Assembly: GCA_964396535.1 (NCBI GenBank) | Contig: CAYNFT010000009.1 | Span: forward strand, 1-37,870 | DNA from: CAYNFT01 sp964396535 | GTDB taxonomy: Bacteria; Chloroflexota; Dehalococcoidia; Dehalococcoidales; UBA2162 | Direction of reading: 5' to 3' | Length of the DNA stretch: 37,870 nucleotides | Shown here: positions 13,801 to 22,626 of the stretch, in pieces | Layout of the letters: each line of letters starts with the position of its first letter | How positions within the stretch are numbered: position 1 is the first letter of the stretch | The notes under the pieces: model-generated | Database searches by the model: none | What the model was told of the DNA's origin: nothing | What the model saw: only the letters and a program-made list of their open reading frames with translations | Made by a program: the position numbers and the translations under genes

Positions 13801-15210
13801 GTGGAAAAGAGGCCATCAACTAAAACGATTATGGAGCCGGCAAGAGAAATTAAGGTATTCCGGGAGGCAGATGTGGTAGTGGTTGGTGGTGGCCCCGGGG
13901 GAATTGGCTCAGCTATATCTGCGGCAAGGGCTGGCGCCGACACGGTGCTTATTGAAAGATACGGGCACCTGGGAGGTATGGCTACCGGAGGATTGGTTAA
14001 CATTATCCCGAACCTGAGTGACATTTTCGGGGAGCAGCGAATAGCCGGGCTCGTCCAGGAGATTATAGACAGGGTAGATGCTATGGGCGAGGCACACTAC
14101 CCCAAGAAGGAAGAGTGGGGTACCACTGACAAAAAGGTAGTCAACCGTTACCTTAATGCACAGCTCCCCAATTTCTATATACGCAAGGATGCTTCAGGCC
14201 AGCAGAGGGTACTATACACCGCCCTCGTTGACCCCGAGGTACTCAAGGCTGAACTAAATGATATGGTGACAGAGGCGGGAGTAACGTTGTCCCTCCATTC
14301 CTGGGGCACCCGTCCTATTATGGATGGGAATACGGTTAAGGGCGTAATCTTTGAGAGTAAGTCAGGCAGACAGGCAATACTGGGGAAAGTCGTCATTGAT
14401 TCTACCGGAGACGGCGACATTTTTGTGGCTGCAGGAGAAGATTTTGATTCGGAGCTGAAACCCAGGTCCAGAATTTCGAATCTGGCTATGGTCTACTGGC
14501 TGGTAAACGTTGACATCAAGAGAGCCGATGAGTTCAAAGCATCGCAACCGGAGAAGTATGCTGAGCTAATGCAGGAGCTTGCCAGCCAGGGTGGGTTCAC
14601 CAGGTATATGAAAGACTTATTGAAAGACCATGAGAATATCGTTTGGGGCCATCCCCATATCCCATGTTCCGATCAAACAGATGTTGAAGAGATGACTCTG
14701 GTGGATGTGAGTACTCGAAAGAGAGTGCTCATCACCTACCAATTTTTAAAGAAGCATGTCCCTGGCTTTGAGAGAAGCATCATTATGCATACTGCTCCGC
14801 AACTTGGCACTACGGGTGGTCGGCGAGTTACTGGAGAATATATACTCACTGCCAGGGATATGGAGTCAGACGAAATTTTCGATGATACCATAGCCATGTT
14901 CGCCAATAATGATAACGGAGAAATATCACTCAAACATCCCGGTGTTTGTATTCCTTATCGCTGTCTGGTGCCGCGTAAGGTAGAGGGATTGCTTGTTGCC
15001 TGCCGGGCGTTCTCCTCAGAGTACAGTTTTAATGGGCACTTCAACCTCATCCCGCACTGCATAGCCCTGGGGCAGGCGGCAGGCACAGCTGCGGCGCTGT
15101 CGGTGAAGGCAGGTTTAAAGCCCAGGGAAGTAGATTATGGTGCCCTGCAGGACCGCCTGATTAATCAAGGCGTGATACTACCTGGTGTAGTAACCCGGAC
15201 AAAGGCATAA
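13801..15210 (+). CDS. FAD-dependent oxidoreductase (FAD_oxidored, PF12831-type)
   Basis: The 469-residue protein has an N-terminal dinucleotide fold VVVVGGGPGGIGSAISAARAG ending in TVLIERYGHLGGMATGG, which is the FAD_oxidored signature. A second FAD contact, VIDSTGDGDIFVAAGE, lies near residue 200, and the C-terminus has CRAFSSEYSFNGHFNLIPH followed by ALGQAAGTAAALSV. Family members are poorly characterised and some resemble HdrA cores, but the extra iron-sulfur motifs of HdrA are absent. Translation starts at GTG 13801 after GAAGGAGGCG. It stands in the middle of the operon, 108 bases after the second oxidase; that gap shows no terminator. The role may be oxidation of an intermediate or electron transfer; this is open. 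Confidence 0.82.
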   Translation: MEKRPSTKTIMEPAREIKVFREADVVVVGGGPGGIGSAISAARAGADTVLIERYGHLGGMATGGLVNIIPNLSDIFGEQRIAGLVQEIIDRVDAMGEAHYPKKEEWGTTDKKVVNRYLNAQLPNFYIRKDASGQQRVLYTALVDPEVLKAELNDMVTEAGVTLSLHSWGTRPIMDGNTVKGVIFESKSGRQAILGKVVIDSTGDGDIFVAAGEDFDSELKPRSRISNLAMVYWLVNVDIKRADEFKASQPEKYAELMQELASQGGFTRYMKDLLKDHENIVWGHPHIPCSDQTDVEEMTLVDVSTRKRVLITYQFLKKHVPGFERSIIMHTAPQLGTTGGRRVTGEYILTARDMESDEIFDDTIAMFANNDNGEISLKHPGVCIPYRCLVPRKVEGLLVACRAFSSEYSFNGHFNLIPHCIALGQAAGTAAALSVKAGLKPREVDYGALQDRLINQGVILPGVVTRTKA

Positions 15211-15280
15211 GGTCGGTTTGTTCGAAAATGACTGAAGTTCTACAAACCCTGCAAGATGATGGAAGGGGTACGGTAAAAAC

Positions 15281-17113
15281 TTGAAGCAACTCTTATCAGG
15301 TAACGAAGCCATAGCACTGGGAGCATATCATGCTGGCGTAGAAGTGGCGACAGCCTATCCCGGAACCCCAAGCAGTGAGATACTGGAAAACCTTGCCCGC
15401 ATGGAGGGGCTTTATGTTGAGTGGTCAACCAACGAAAAAGTAGCCCTGGATGTGGCGATGGGAGCCGCTTATGCCGGGGTTCGTGCCATGGCATCTATGA
15501 AGCACGTAGGGCTGAATGTTGCCAGCGACGCCTTCATGGCTGCTGCAATCACAGGCGTAGCTGGCGGACTGGTAATAGTCTCCTGCGATGACCCCGGGAT
15601 GCACAGTTCGCAGGGCGAACAGGATAACCGCCATTACGCTAAATTTGCCAAAGTCCCCATGCTTGAACCTACTGACAGTCAGGAAGCCTATGAATTGATG
15701 GAATGGGCTTTTAACATCAGCGAAGAATTTGACACCCCGGTGCTGTTGCGCTCCACGACCCGCATATCTCACTGTAAAACCGTGGTGGAGGTAAATAAGG
15801 AACGAAAAGCCAATTTGAAGCAGCCTGTTTTTACTCGCTCTGCCGCCAAGTATGTGATGACCCCAAGCCACGCCCGGCTCAGACGCCCGGCAATGGAGGA
15901 ACGCATCGCTAAACTACGCTCCTACGTGGAGGACTTTCCTTTGAACGAGATGCTGCTTGCAGACCGAAAGCTCGGGGTGATATCCAGTGGTGTCGCCTAT
16001 CAATACGCCAGAGAGGTCTTTAAAGATGCCTCCCACCTCAAGCTGGTAACTACCCACCCCATTCCCCCAGACCTTATTCGCCAATTTGCCAGGGAGGTAG
16101 AAAGGATAGTTGTGATTGAGGAGCTGGACCCTTTCCTCGAAGAAGAGGTGCGTCTCCTCGGTATTCCGGTCACGGGTAAGGAGTTCATCCCAACAATTGG
16201 TGAGCTTAACCCTGAGACAGTCGAGGATGGTGCTATCCAGGCAGGTATACTGTCAGCTCCACCAGAGCCCTCACTCAAAGCAGTGGCATCAGAGCCGGAG
16301 TTACCGGCGCGACCGCCCCTGCTCTGTGCCGGTTGCCCTCATACTGCCACCGAATTTGCCTTAAGAAGGCTGGGTTTTTATAATCCCAGCCTTGTTGGAG
16401 ATTTACCACAGGAGAGGAAAATCCCGGGGCAAATGAAGAAAAGTGGTCTTATCATTACTGGCGATATCGGATGCTATAATTTAGGCGTATACCCTCCTCT
16501 TCTTGCTTTTGACACCACCGCCTGTATGGGTGCGAGTATAGGCCACGCAATGGGTCTGGAAAAAGCGGGGGTTCAAAACAAAATTGTAGCCCTGATAGGT
16601 GATTCCACTTTTATACACGCTGGAATAGCCGAGCTTATTGATGTGGTCTACAATCAAGGGAAGACCACTGTTATCATTCTGGACAACGAAACCACTGGTA
16701 TGACCGGTCATCAGGGTCATCCTGGCTCGGGTATCTCGGCAAAAGGCGAAAAAACTCAGCAGGTGAAAATAGAGAAACTGGTGGAAGGAATCGGCGTTAA
16801 AGATGTCAGTGTAATAAATGCTTTCGAACTGGCGGCTATTGAGTCCACCATAAGGCGGTGTATGGAGACCGATGAGCCTTCAGTCATAATAGTCAGAGGA
16901 GCCTGTCCCCTGGTAGTGACGACACCGGGAAAACAACTGGAGGTAGATAGCGAGAAGTGCGATAGCTGCTATGCCTGCCTGCGTATCGGCTGTCCCGCCA
17001 TATCCGTTGCCGATGATAAAGCCTTCATAGATGCAGGTCTATGCGTGGGCTCAAGCTGTAGTATTTGCGCTCAGGTTTGTCCTCAAGAGGCTATTGTGGA
17101 GAGTAAAGAGTGA
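15281..17113 (+). CDS. iorA: Indolepyruvate:ferredoxin oxidoreductase alpha subunit
   Basis: IorA with IorB decarboxylates aryl-pyruvates (from Trp, Phe, Tyr) or other 2-oxo acids to acyl-CoA and reduces ferredoxin, in the cytoplasm. The 610-residue product has the N-terminal 2-oxoacid domain GNEAIALGAYHAGVEVATAYPGTPSSE. The thiamine-diphosphate domain shows ITGDIGCYNLG, TACMGASIGHAMGLEKAG, ALIGDSTFIHAG and LDNETTGMTGHQ. C-terminal Cys motifs are CDSCYACLRIGCP and CVGSSCSICAQVCP, fitting two 4Fe-4S clusters. The only start in agreement with the family is TTG at 15281; GGAAGGGG lies a rather long 12 bases upstream. It overlaps iorB by 4 bases. Substrate preference cannot be read from sequence. 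Confidence 0.93.
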   Translation: MKQLLSGNEAIALGAYHAGVEVATAYPGTPSSEILENLARMEGLYVEWSTNEKVALDVAMGAAYAGVRAMASMKHVGLNVASDAFMAAAITGVAGGLVIVSCDDPGMHSSQGEQDNRHYAKFAKVPMLEPTDSQEAYELMEWAFNISEEFDTPVLLRSTTRISHCKTVVEVNKERKANLKQPVFTRSAAKYVMTPSHARLRRPAMEERIAKLRSYVEDFPLNEMLLADRKLGVISSGVAYQYAREVFKDASHLKLVTTHPIPPDLIRQFAREVERIVVIEELDPFLEEEVRLLGIPVTGKEFIPTIGELNPETVEDGAIQAGILSAPPEPSLKAVASEPELPARPPLLCAGCPHTATEFALRRLGFYNPSLVGDLPQERKIPGQMKKSGLIITGDIGCYNLGVYPPLLAFDTTACMGASIGHAMGLEKAGVQNKIVALIGDSTFIHAGIAELIDVVYNQGKTTVIILDNETTGMTGHQGHPGSGISAKGEKTQQVKIEKLVEGIGVKDVSVINAFELAAIESTIRRCMETDEPSVIIVRGACPLVVTTPGKQLEVDSEKCDSCYACLRIGCPAISVADDKAFIDAGLCVGSSCSICAQVCPQEAIVESKE

Positions 17114-17727
17114 GAGACGTAAACGTCCTGATAGTAGGGGTTGGTGGCCAAGGAGTCATTTTGGCCAGTGATGCTATGGGCGAAATCGGTATGAATAACG
17201 GATATGACGTGAAAAAGTCAGATTCTATAGGCATGGCACAGCGAGGCGGGAGTGTAGTGAGCCACGTCCGCTGGGGACAACATATCTTCTCCCCTATGAT
17301 TAAAAAAGGAGAGGGCCATTTCCTGGTCGGTTTTGAACAGTTGGAGGCGGCGCGCTGGGTATCGTATCTGGCACCGGATGGAATAGCCATCGTTGCCGAT
17401 GCCACTGTCATCCCGGTCTCAGTAATCGGTGGCACCGCCCCATACCCGGACCCGGATGAGGTTGGGAAAATTCTTGCTAAATATACCAGTGAGACATACT
17501 TAATCCCGGCTACCAGAATCTGCCTTGAAGTAGACAACCCGAGAGCGCTAAACATGGTGATGCTAGGCTCCTTATCGGAGTTCCTAGAACTGGAGGCAGA
17601 AGCCTGGATAGGGAATATCCGTCGTCGATTACCGCCCAGATTTGTTGAATCCAGCCTTGAAGCTTTCTCTCGAGGAGCAACTGAGGCTAAAGCAATGAGA
17701 CAAACAAAAGGAACCAAAGGCTCATGA
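17110..17727 (+). CDS. iorB: Indolepyruvate:ferredoxin oxidoreductase beta subunit
   Basis: The 205-residue protein matches the gamma-type (catalytic beta) domain of 2-oxoacid:ferredoxin oxidoreductases: NVLIVGVGGQGVILASDAMG, then KKSDSIGMAQRGGSVVSHVRWG, which is the conserved SxGMAQRGG segment of IorB. A CoA-binding role is known for this domain. It begins at GTG 17110 within the GTGA overlap of the iorA stop codon, so the two subunits are translationally coupled, in line with a 1:1 heterodimer. It precedes the aldehyde oxidoreductase gene by about 60 bases. Confidence 0.93.
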   Translation: MRDVNVLIVGVGGQGVILASDAMGEIGMNNGYDVKKSDSIGMAQRGGSVVSHVRWGQHIFSPMIKKGEGHFLVGFEQLEAARWVSYLAPDGIAIVADATVIPVSVIGGTAPYPDPDEVGKILAKYTSETYLIPATRICLEVDNPRALNMVMLGSLSEFLELEAEAWIGNIRRRLPPRFVESSLEAFSRGATEAKAMRQTKGTKGS

Positions 17728-17785
17728 ACCCCGAACATGAGAAAATGCTGCCTTCTATTGATATTCACACCATATGGAGGTTGAT

Positions 17786-19657
17786 TTGTATTCATACCAC
17801 GGAAAAATCCTGATAGTAAACTTGACCACCCCGGAGGTCAAGGTAGAGGAACTCAGCCCATCATTTTTGAAGGGATACCTTGGAGGAGTTGGACTGGCAA
17901 CGCGCCTGCTTTATCAATATTTGCCGGCTGGAACAGATGCACTTTCCCTCGATAACCCGCTGGTCTTTGCCAGCAGTGGCCTGGGTGGCACCATCATACC
18001 CACCTCCAGTAAGCATGCCGTTGCTACCAAGTCACCGCTTACCGGACTAATTGGTGATTCTCTTTCTTCCAGTTACTGGTCCTTAGCACTGAAAAGGACT
18101 GGCTTCGATGCACTCATTGTGACGGGAGCGGCGACATCGCCCACTTACCTTTTCATCGATGATGAAATTGTTCACTTCAAGAAGGCAGAGCACCTGTGGG
18201 GAAAGGGAAGCCCGGAGACCGAGAGCTGCATTCGCAGCGAGATTGGCGATAGCAGAGTGAAAGTAGCCTCTATCGGTCCTGGTGGAGAGAATCTGGTGCG
18301 GTATGCCTGCATAACCAACGATATTAACCGACAGGCAGGTAGGACAGGGACAGGAGCCGTGATGGGCTCCAAGAAGCTAAAAGCCATTGCCCTGCGGGGC
18401 ACGCAGCCAATCCAGGTCCACAACCTAGAGGAAGTCGAGAGAATAAGCTTTGATTTGATTCAGAAAACTCAGGGGCCAGGCACAGAAAAATACCGGGTAC
18501 TGGGCACACCTGGTAACGTTCTGGTGCTCAATTACCTGTCTGCTCTGCCAACTCGGAACTTCCAGCAGTCCAGCTTCGAAAAGGCGGAAAACGTAAGCGG
18601 GGAGAAGCTCGCTGAGCATTATCTTACCAAAGTAATGTCCTGTGCTACCTGTCCGGTGGCGTGTGGTCATATATACACTGTAGCCGATGGAGCCTATGCA
18701 GGAACGCAATGGGAGCTTGATTATGAATCACTCTACGCTTTGGGACCTCTTTGTGGTGTGGATAGCGTGCCTGGCATACTAAAAGCAGCCGAGCTTTGTG
18801 ACTACTACGGCATAGACACCATCAGCACCGGTAGCTGTGTAGCCTGGGCTATGGAGTGCTTCGAGAAGGGTCTGCTAACCAAAAAGGATACGGAGGGGAT
18901 TGAGCTTACCTTTGGCAATCATAAAGCTCTGGTAGAAATCATACAGAAGATTGGCAACCGTAGCGGAATCGGCGACCTTCTGGCCGGGGGAGTCAGGTTG
19001 GCTTCATCCAAGCTAGGTCATGACTCAGAGCACTGGGCGATGCATTCCAAAGGTCTTGAGATTCCAGGCTATGACCCGAGAGCTATGAAAACTCTAGCTC
19101 TGGGGTTTGCTGTGGGGCTCAGAGGGTCATGCCATAACCGTTCCCCTGCCTACGAAATAGATATGGGTGGTAAGGTAAACCGGTTTAAAGATGAACCGGG
19201 AAGAGGCTCATTGGTGAAGGAACTGGAAGATTTTGCTGCTGTTCTCGACTCCCTGATTATTTGTAAGTTTATCCGGAAGTGCTTCGGGGATTTCTATAGC
19301 GAGGTGGCCTATCTCTATTCTCAGGCTACCGGTCTGGATATGACCCCGTCAGAACTGAAGGCTGCCGGTGAGCGAATTAACAACATAAAGAAAGCCTTCA
19401 ATATCCGCGAGGGGTGGAAAAAGGATAATGACTGGCTACCACCTCGCCTTTTCAGAGACCCGGTAACAGAGGGCGAGGGAAAGGGCACGGTAATCAGTGA
19501 AGAAGGGCTTAGGCTTATGATTGGTGATTACTACCAAACCCGGGGTTGGACAGACGAAGGCTTGATTCCAGAGGAGAAACTGCGGGCATTGGAGCTAGAG
19601 GATTCTATTGCACCAGTGAAAGGATTGCAATATGGAAAGAAAGTATATAACCTGTGA
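17786..19657 (+). CDS. Tungsten-type aldehyde:ferredoxin oxidoreductase
   Basis: AOR oxidises aldehydes to carboxylic acids with reduction of ferredoxin, using a tungsten bis-pterin cofactor and one 4Fe-4S cluster. The N-terminus YHGKILIVNLTTPEVKVEEL, pterin-binding GPGGENLVRYACI and GRTGTGAVMGSKKLKAI are family hallmarks. Cluster ligands are CATCPVAC near residue 286 and a fourth Cys in LIICKF. Total length is about 623, close to the usual 600-620. I choose TTG 17786 because the family starts with a YxYHGK segment and GGAGG lies 5 bases upstream; the ATG at 17774 overlaps that ribosome site and would add four residues. The gene sits between iorAB and a ferredoxin-like subunit, which suggests handling of aldehydes from 2-oxo acids. 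Confidence 0.92.
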   Translation: MYSYHGKILIVNLTTPEVKVEELSPSFLKGYLGGVGLATRLLYQYLPAGTDALSLDNPLVFASSGLGGTIIPTSSKHAVATKSPLTGLIGDSLSSSYWSLALKRTGFDALIVTGAATSPTYLFIDDEIVHFKKAEHLWGKGSPETESCIRSEIGDSRVKVASIGPGGENLVRYACITNDINRQAGRTGTGAVMGSKKLKAIALRGTQPIQVHNLEEVERISFDLIQKTQGPGTEKYRVLGTPGNVLVLNYLSALPTRNFQQSSFEKAENVSGEKLAEHYLTKVMSCATCPVACGHIYTVADGAYAGTQWELDYESLYALGPLCGVDSVPGILKAAELCDYYGIDTISTGSCVAWAMECFEKGLLTKKDTEGIELTFGNHKALVEIIQKIGNRSGIGDLLAGGVRLASSKLGHDSEHWAMHSKGLEIPGYDPRAMKTLALGFAVGLRGSCHNRSPAYEIDMGGKVNRFKDEPGRGSLVKELEDFAAVLDSLIICKFIRKCFGDFYSEVAYLYSQATGLDMTPSELKAAGERINNIKKAFNIREGWKKDNDWLPPRLFRDPVTEGEGKGTVISEEGLRLMIGDYYQTRGWTDEGLIPEEKLRALELEDSIAPVKGLQYGKKVYNL

Positions 19658-20102
19658 CAAGGAACTCTGCACAGGCTGTGGTATATGTGAACTGGTTTGC
19701 TCCGCCGAAAAGGAGGGGATGTTCTATCCCGAACTATCACGTATTCACCTGGCACTCGTTGATGTAAAGACGACCATGAGCATAGCCTGCCGTTTCTGCG
19801 AGAATACCCCCTGTATAGATGCCTGCCCCCGTGAAGCCCTCACTATGGATGAGGACAACAATGTTATTCGCGTTGACAAGATTCGTTGCACCGGGTGTGG
19901 CTGGTGCATAGAAGCCTGTGACTTCGGTGCTATAGTTCCGAATCGTTCCGTCAAGTCAGTGGTGCTCTGTGACTTGTGCGAGGGACGCTCTCAGCCAAAA
20001 TGCGTCGAAATATGCCCCAAGCAAGCACTGAAGGTAGCGACGCTGGAGACCACGGCTCAGAGCTCAAGGGACAAGGCTGCCAGACAGCTAACAGAGGCAT
20101 GA
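19632..20102 (+). CDS. 4Fe-4S electron-transfer protein (HycB/DmsB type, four clusters)
   Basis: The 156-residue protein has four Cys motifs: CTGCGICELVC, CRFCENTPCIDACP, CTGCGWCIEACD and CDLCEGRSQPKCVEICP. This 16-Cys layout fits four 4Fe-4S clusters, as in the small electron-transfer subunits of molybdenum/tungsten enzymes. Its start lies 26 bases inside the end of the aldehyde oxidoreductase gene, which strongly suggests that it is the electron partner of that enzyme, as AorA-type subunits are in some bacteria. No twin-arginine signal is present, so it is cytoplasmic. Confidence 0.9.
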   Translation: MERKYITCDKELCTGCGICELVCSAEKEGMFYPELSRIHLALVDVKTTMSIACRFCENTPCIDACPREALTMDEDNNVIRVDKIRCTGCGWCIEACDFGAIVPNRSVKSVVLCDLCEGRSQPKCVEICPKQALKVATLETTAQSSRDKAARQLTEA

Positions 20103-20117
20103 CAGAGGAATCGGACA

Positions 20118-21686
20118 ATGAATGTGGCCGAAATGCTGGCTAAAAATGCCAGAACGTACCCCGATGATACCGCCCTTATTGAATTAATACCCGGTAAGAA
20201 GATAAGAAATGAAATCTCATGGAAGGAATTCGATGAAAGGGCTAACAGGATAGCCAATGCCCTTGTAGCCAGAGGGATTGGAAAAGGCGATAAGGTCATA
20301 CACTGGATGATGAACTCCATTAGCTGGCTTGAGGCTTATTTTGGTATTATCAGAACCGGGGCGTGGGTGGTACCTCTCAATTTCAGGTTCACCAGCAGGG
20401 ATTTAGAATATTGCGCTGCCATAGCTGAGGCGAAAGCAATGATTTTAGGAGAGGAATTCATAGAAAGAGTGGACGCTGCTCGGCCACAGCTAGTTACAGT
20501 AAAGGACTACATCTTTGCTGGTCAGACTGTGCCCGAGGGCATGGAAGACTTCGAAGATGTGATAGATAAATCATCCCCTGAATCCCCGGGAGTGAAGTTA
20601 AGCGATGAAGATGCCTGCGGGCTTTACTTTACCTCCGGCACTACTGGAGCGCCAAAGCCGATACTTCTAACTCACAAGAATATGGAATGTGCGGCAATAG
20701 CTGAGAACTACCACCACTATCTAAAACATGAGGATAACTTCATCATCATTCCCCCCCTGTACCACGCTGGCGCCAAGATACACTGGTTTGGCAGTCTGAT
20801 TGTGGGTGGGCAGGCTACAATACTGGCTGAAATGAACCCCAGGAATCTTTTTGACGCTGTCCACCATGAGAGAGGAACGGTAGTTTTTCTACTGGTGCCC
20901 TGGGCTCAGGATATACTCGGAGCGCTCGATAGAGGTGAGCTAAAGAAGGATGACTACGACCTGAGTTGCTGGCGCCTTATGCATATGGGAGCACAACCTA
21001 TTCCTCCCAGTGTGGTCAGACACTGGAAGGAATACTTTCCCGATATGCAATACGATACTACCTACGGGCTGAGCGAATCCACCGGACCGGGATGTGTTCA
21101 TCTTGGCATAGAAAATGAGCATAAGGTGGGAGCCATCGGTAAGGCAGGTTTCAACTGGGAAACACGAATTGTCAATGAGCAGGGGCAGGACGTTGCTCAA
21201 GGAGAGATTGGCGAGCTAATTGTCAGGGGCAACGGGATTATGAAGGAGTACTACAGGAATCCTGAAAAGACAGCAGAAACAATCAAGGACGGCTGGCTAT
21301 ATACCGGGGATATGGCCAAGATAGATAATGAGGGATTTATCTATCTTATTGACAGAAAGAAGGATGTGGTTATCACCGGAGGAGAGAATATTTACCCGAT
21401 AGAGGTAGAGGAGGTGCTGCAGAGTCATCCCAAGATTTATGATGTCGGGGTAATAGGCGTTCCGGATGAGAGGCTAGGCGAGATAGCTGCCGCCATAATC
21501 GACCCCAAACCGGGCACGACCCTTACTGAAGAAGAGGTAAACGAATTCTGCGAGCAGAATCTGCCCAGGTATAAGAGACCGAGACGCATATTTTTTGATA
21601 AGGTGCCGCGAAATCCCACCGGCAAGATAGAAAAACCAAAGTTGAGAGAGAAATATGCCGGGCAGAAGGAGAGCTTCAGAATCTGA
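20118..21686 (+). CDS. AMP-forming acyl-CoA synthetase (ANL superfamily)
   Basis: The 522-residue enzyme joins a carboxylic acid to CoA through an acyl-adenylate. The phosphate loop is YFTSGTTGAPKP (about 170-181), the aromatic motif YGLSESTGPG, the adenosine-binding YTGDMAKIDNEGFIYLIDRKKD, the hinge and GGENIYPIEVEEVLQ segment, and the catalytic Lys in PTGKIEK (about 503). It resembles medium/long-chain and aryl-CoA ligases; substrate cannot be assigned. It is the last gene of the long operon, starting 15 bases after the iron-sulfur gene. In context it could activate the acid released by the aldehyde oxidoreductase. Confidence 0.92.
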   Translation: MNVAEMLAKNARTYPDDTALIELIPGKKIRNEISWKEFDERANRIANALVARGIGKGDKVIHWMMNSISWLEAYFGIIRTGAWVVPLNFRFTSRDLEYCAAIAEAKAMILGEEFIERVDAARPQLVTVKDYIFAGQTVPEGMEDFEDVIDKSSPESPGVKLSDEDACGLYFTSGTTGAPKPILLTHKNMECAAIAENYHHYLKHEDNFIIIPPLYHAGAKIHWFGSLIVGGQATILAEMNPRNLFDAVHHERGTVVFLLVPWAQDILGALDRGELKKDDYDLSCWRLMHMGAQPIPPSVVRHWKEYFPDMQYDTTYGLSESTGPGCVHLGIENEHKVGAIGKAGFNWETRIVNEQGQDVAQGEIGELIVRGNGIMKEYYRNPEKTAETIKDGWLYTGDMAKIDNEGFIYLIDRKKDVVITGGENIYPIEVEEVLQSHPKIYDVGVIGVPDERLGEIAAAIIDPKPGTTLTEEEVNEFCEQNLPRYKRPRRIFFDKVPRNPTGKIEKPKLREKYAGQKESFRI

Positions 21687-21721
21687 AACAAATGAATATA
21701 CAATAATGATATTTTAGGCTA

Positions 21722-21751
21722 TTGACAATTGAGCAAAGAATAGTCTATTCT
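21722..21751 (+). promoter_or_regulatory. Promoter of the DUF5679 gene
   Basis: TTGACA (21722-21727), an 18-base spacer and TATTCT (21746-21751) predict a start near 21758 and a short leader containing GAGGGAGG. The gene may thus be transcribed apart from the upstream operon. Confidence 0.6.
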
Positions 21752-21775
21752 CGATACAAAGAGGGAGGTACACAA

Positions 21776-21916
21776 ATGCAAGCATACTGTGTGAAATGCC
21801 GCACAAAAAGAGAAATGAAAGACCCCAGGGCTATTACCATGAAGAATGGAAGACCAGCTACTCAAGGTGTATGCCCTACCTGCGGGACCAAAATGTTTAG
21901 GATTGGCAAGAGCTAA
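21776..21916 (+). CDS. DUF5679 zinc-ribbon mini-protein
   Basis: The 46-residue product has two CXXC knuckles, YCVKCRTK and VCPTCGTKMF, with the segment ITMKNGRPATQGVCPTCG between and within them, matching the DUF5679 pattern as I know it. ATG 21776 is chosen because GGGAGG sits 9 bases upstream and the family begins with MQAYCVKC; an earlier in-frame codon at 21722 lies in the promoter. The protein probably binds one zinc ion. Function is unknown; such proteins are common in Chloroflexota and archaea (general recollection). Confidence 0.85.
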   Translation: MQAYCVKCRTKREMKDPRAITMKNGRPATQGVCPTCGTKMFRIGKS

Positions 21917-21946
21917 AGCTGAGCGGTCAGCACTTTTTACCTTTTA

Positions 21947-22250
21947 GTGTATTACTAAGGGTATATTATCAGGGGCAGGGTAATCTAAACATAAAAGTCA
22001 AAGCCTGATGAGCCGGGTCGTGAACCCGGACTCGACTATAGTACTGTAGTTGAATGGTCACGGTAACTGAAGCAAATGTGACTGCTTGAAAGGTGTGCTA
22101 ATCCTGAGTGTTCAAGTGAGCAAAACTCTGGATGGGACCCCAGCTAAAATTGGACTTCAGATGTTTTGCATCAGGGAGAGTTGGTGTCCTCAGCTATTCA
22201 AGCAGCACCAAGAGCAGCCATAGTCTGTGGTTCTTCTGGAACCAGAGTAT
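21947..22250 (+). ncRNA. Structured tract, possible 5' remnant of a group II intron
   Basis: This stretch holds no gene but has the look of structured RNA. It contains a GUGUA-like start (21947), then AAGTCAAAGCCTGATGAG, a perfect 6-bp hairpin (CCGGGT-CGTGA-ACCCGG, 22015-22031) and segments such as GGTGTGCTAATCC and GTTCAAGTGAGCAAAACTC. These resemble my recollection of domain I of bacterial group II introns. A terminator-like GCTGA/TCAGC hairpin with T-rich tail precedes it (21918-21945), a usual insertion context for class C introns. No reverse transcriptase follows and no domain V was found, so any intron is truncated. The assignment is tentative. Confidence 0.35.
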
Positions 22251-22354
22251 TATAATATCTAATGCCTACTTTGTACTCCTAACCAGCCCAATTTCCTTTT
22301 GAAAAGACTGCACCGATGCCAACCCCGGCAAAATACATTTCCTTCAAAACTAGC
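22251..22354. other. Intergenic, nothing recognised
   Basis: About 100 bases between the structured tract and the palindromic repeat; no frame, promoter or repeat that I can support. A short TGGTTC/GAACCA hairpin lies just before it (22220-22241). Confidence 0.4.
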
Positions 22355-22525
22355 TACTGAGATTGTTCATCAACCTCACCCTCTTAATTTCTACAACCCT
22401 ATCCCCCTTTATCCCCCTTCCCCTTATCAAGGGGAAGGGGGAAGTATTAGTTAGAGGGGCTTCGCCCCTCTAACTCTCCTTCTTCGCTTATTAAGGGAAG
22501 GGGGTTAAGGGGATGGGGGTACTAA
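22355..22525 (+). repeat. Modular C-rich palindromic repeat, copy A
   Basis: The unit starts with GAGATTGTTCATCAACCTCA. It then has a perfect 13-bp hairpin (arms 22413-22425 and 22429-22441, C5T2C4T2 against its complement, loop ATC), a second perfect 11-bp hairpin (22450-22460/22464-22474, loop TTC), and a run CTTATTAAGGGAAGGGGGTTAAGGGG. The same modules occur inverted at 24121-24405, and the end alone at 5313. It carries no coding capacity and may be a non-autonomous element or an mRNA processing signal. Confidence 0.7.
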
Positions 22526-22626
22526 AAGCCCTCTTTCCGGTGTCGGGTAGAACGATTGTGTGTAGTCGTGATAGAATAAAACATCTGTTGAGCCGTGGGT
22601 CACACTCTGAATAAAAAGCGATAGAT

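Noticed and set aside
17091..17795. 234-residue antisense frame over iorB
   Set aside because: Fully antisense to a clear iorB gene; composition is that of a codon shadow and there is no ribosome site.
22005..22040. Hammerhead ribozyme core
   Set aside because: CTGATGAG followed by a perfect stem looks like the start of a hammerhead, but the required GAAA after stem II is absent (ACTCGAC instead) and no matching stem III or cleavage site was found.
22134..22162. Second IS3-like terminal repeat (TGGGACCCCAGC... AATTGGAC)
   Set aside because: The resemblance is short, no transposase frame follows, and the segment is equally explained as part of the group II intron-like tract.
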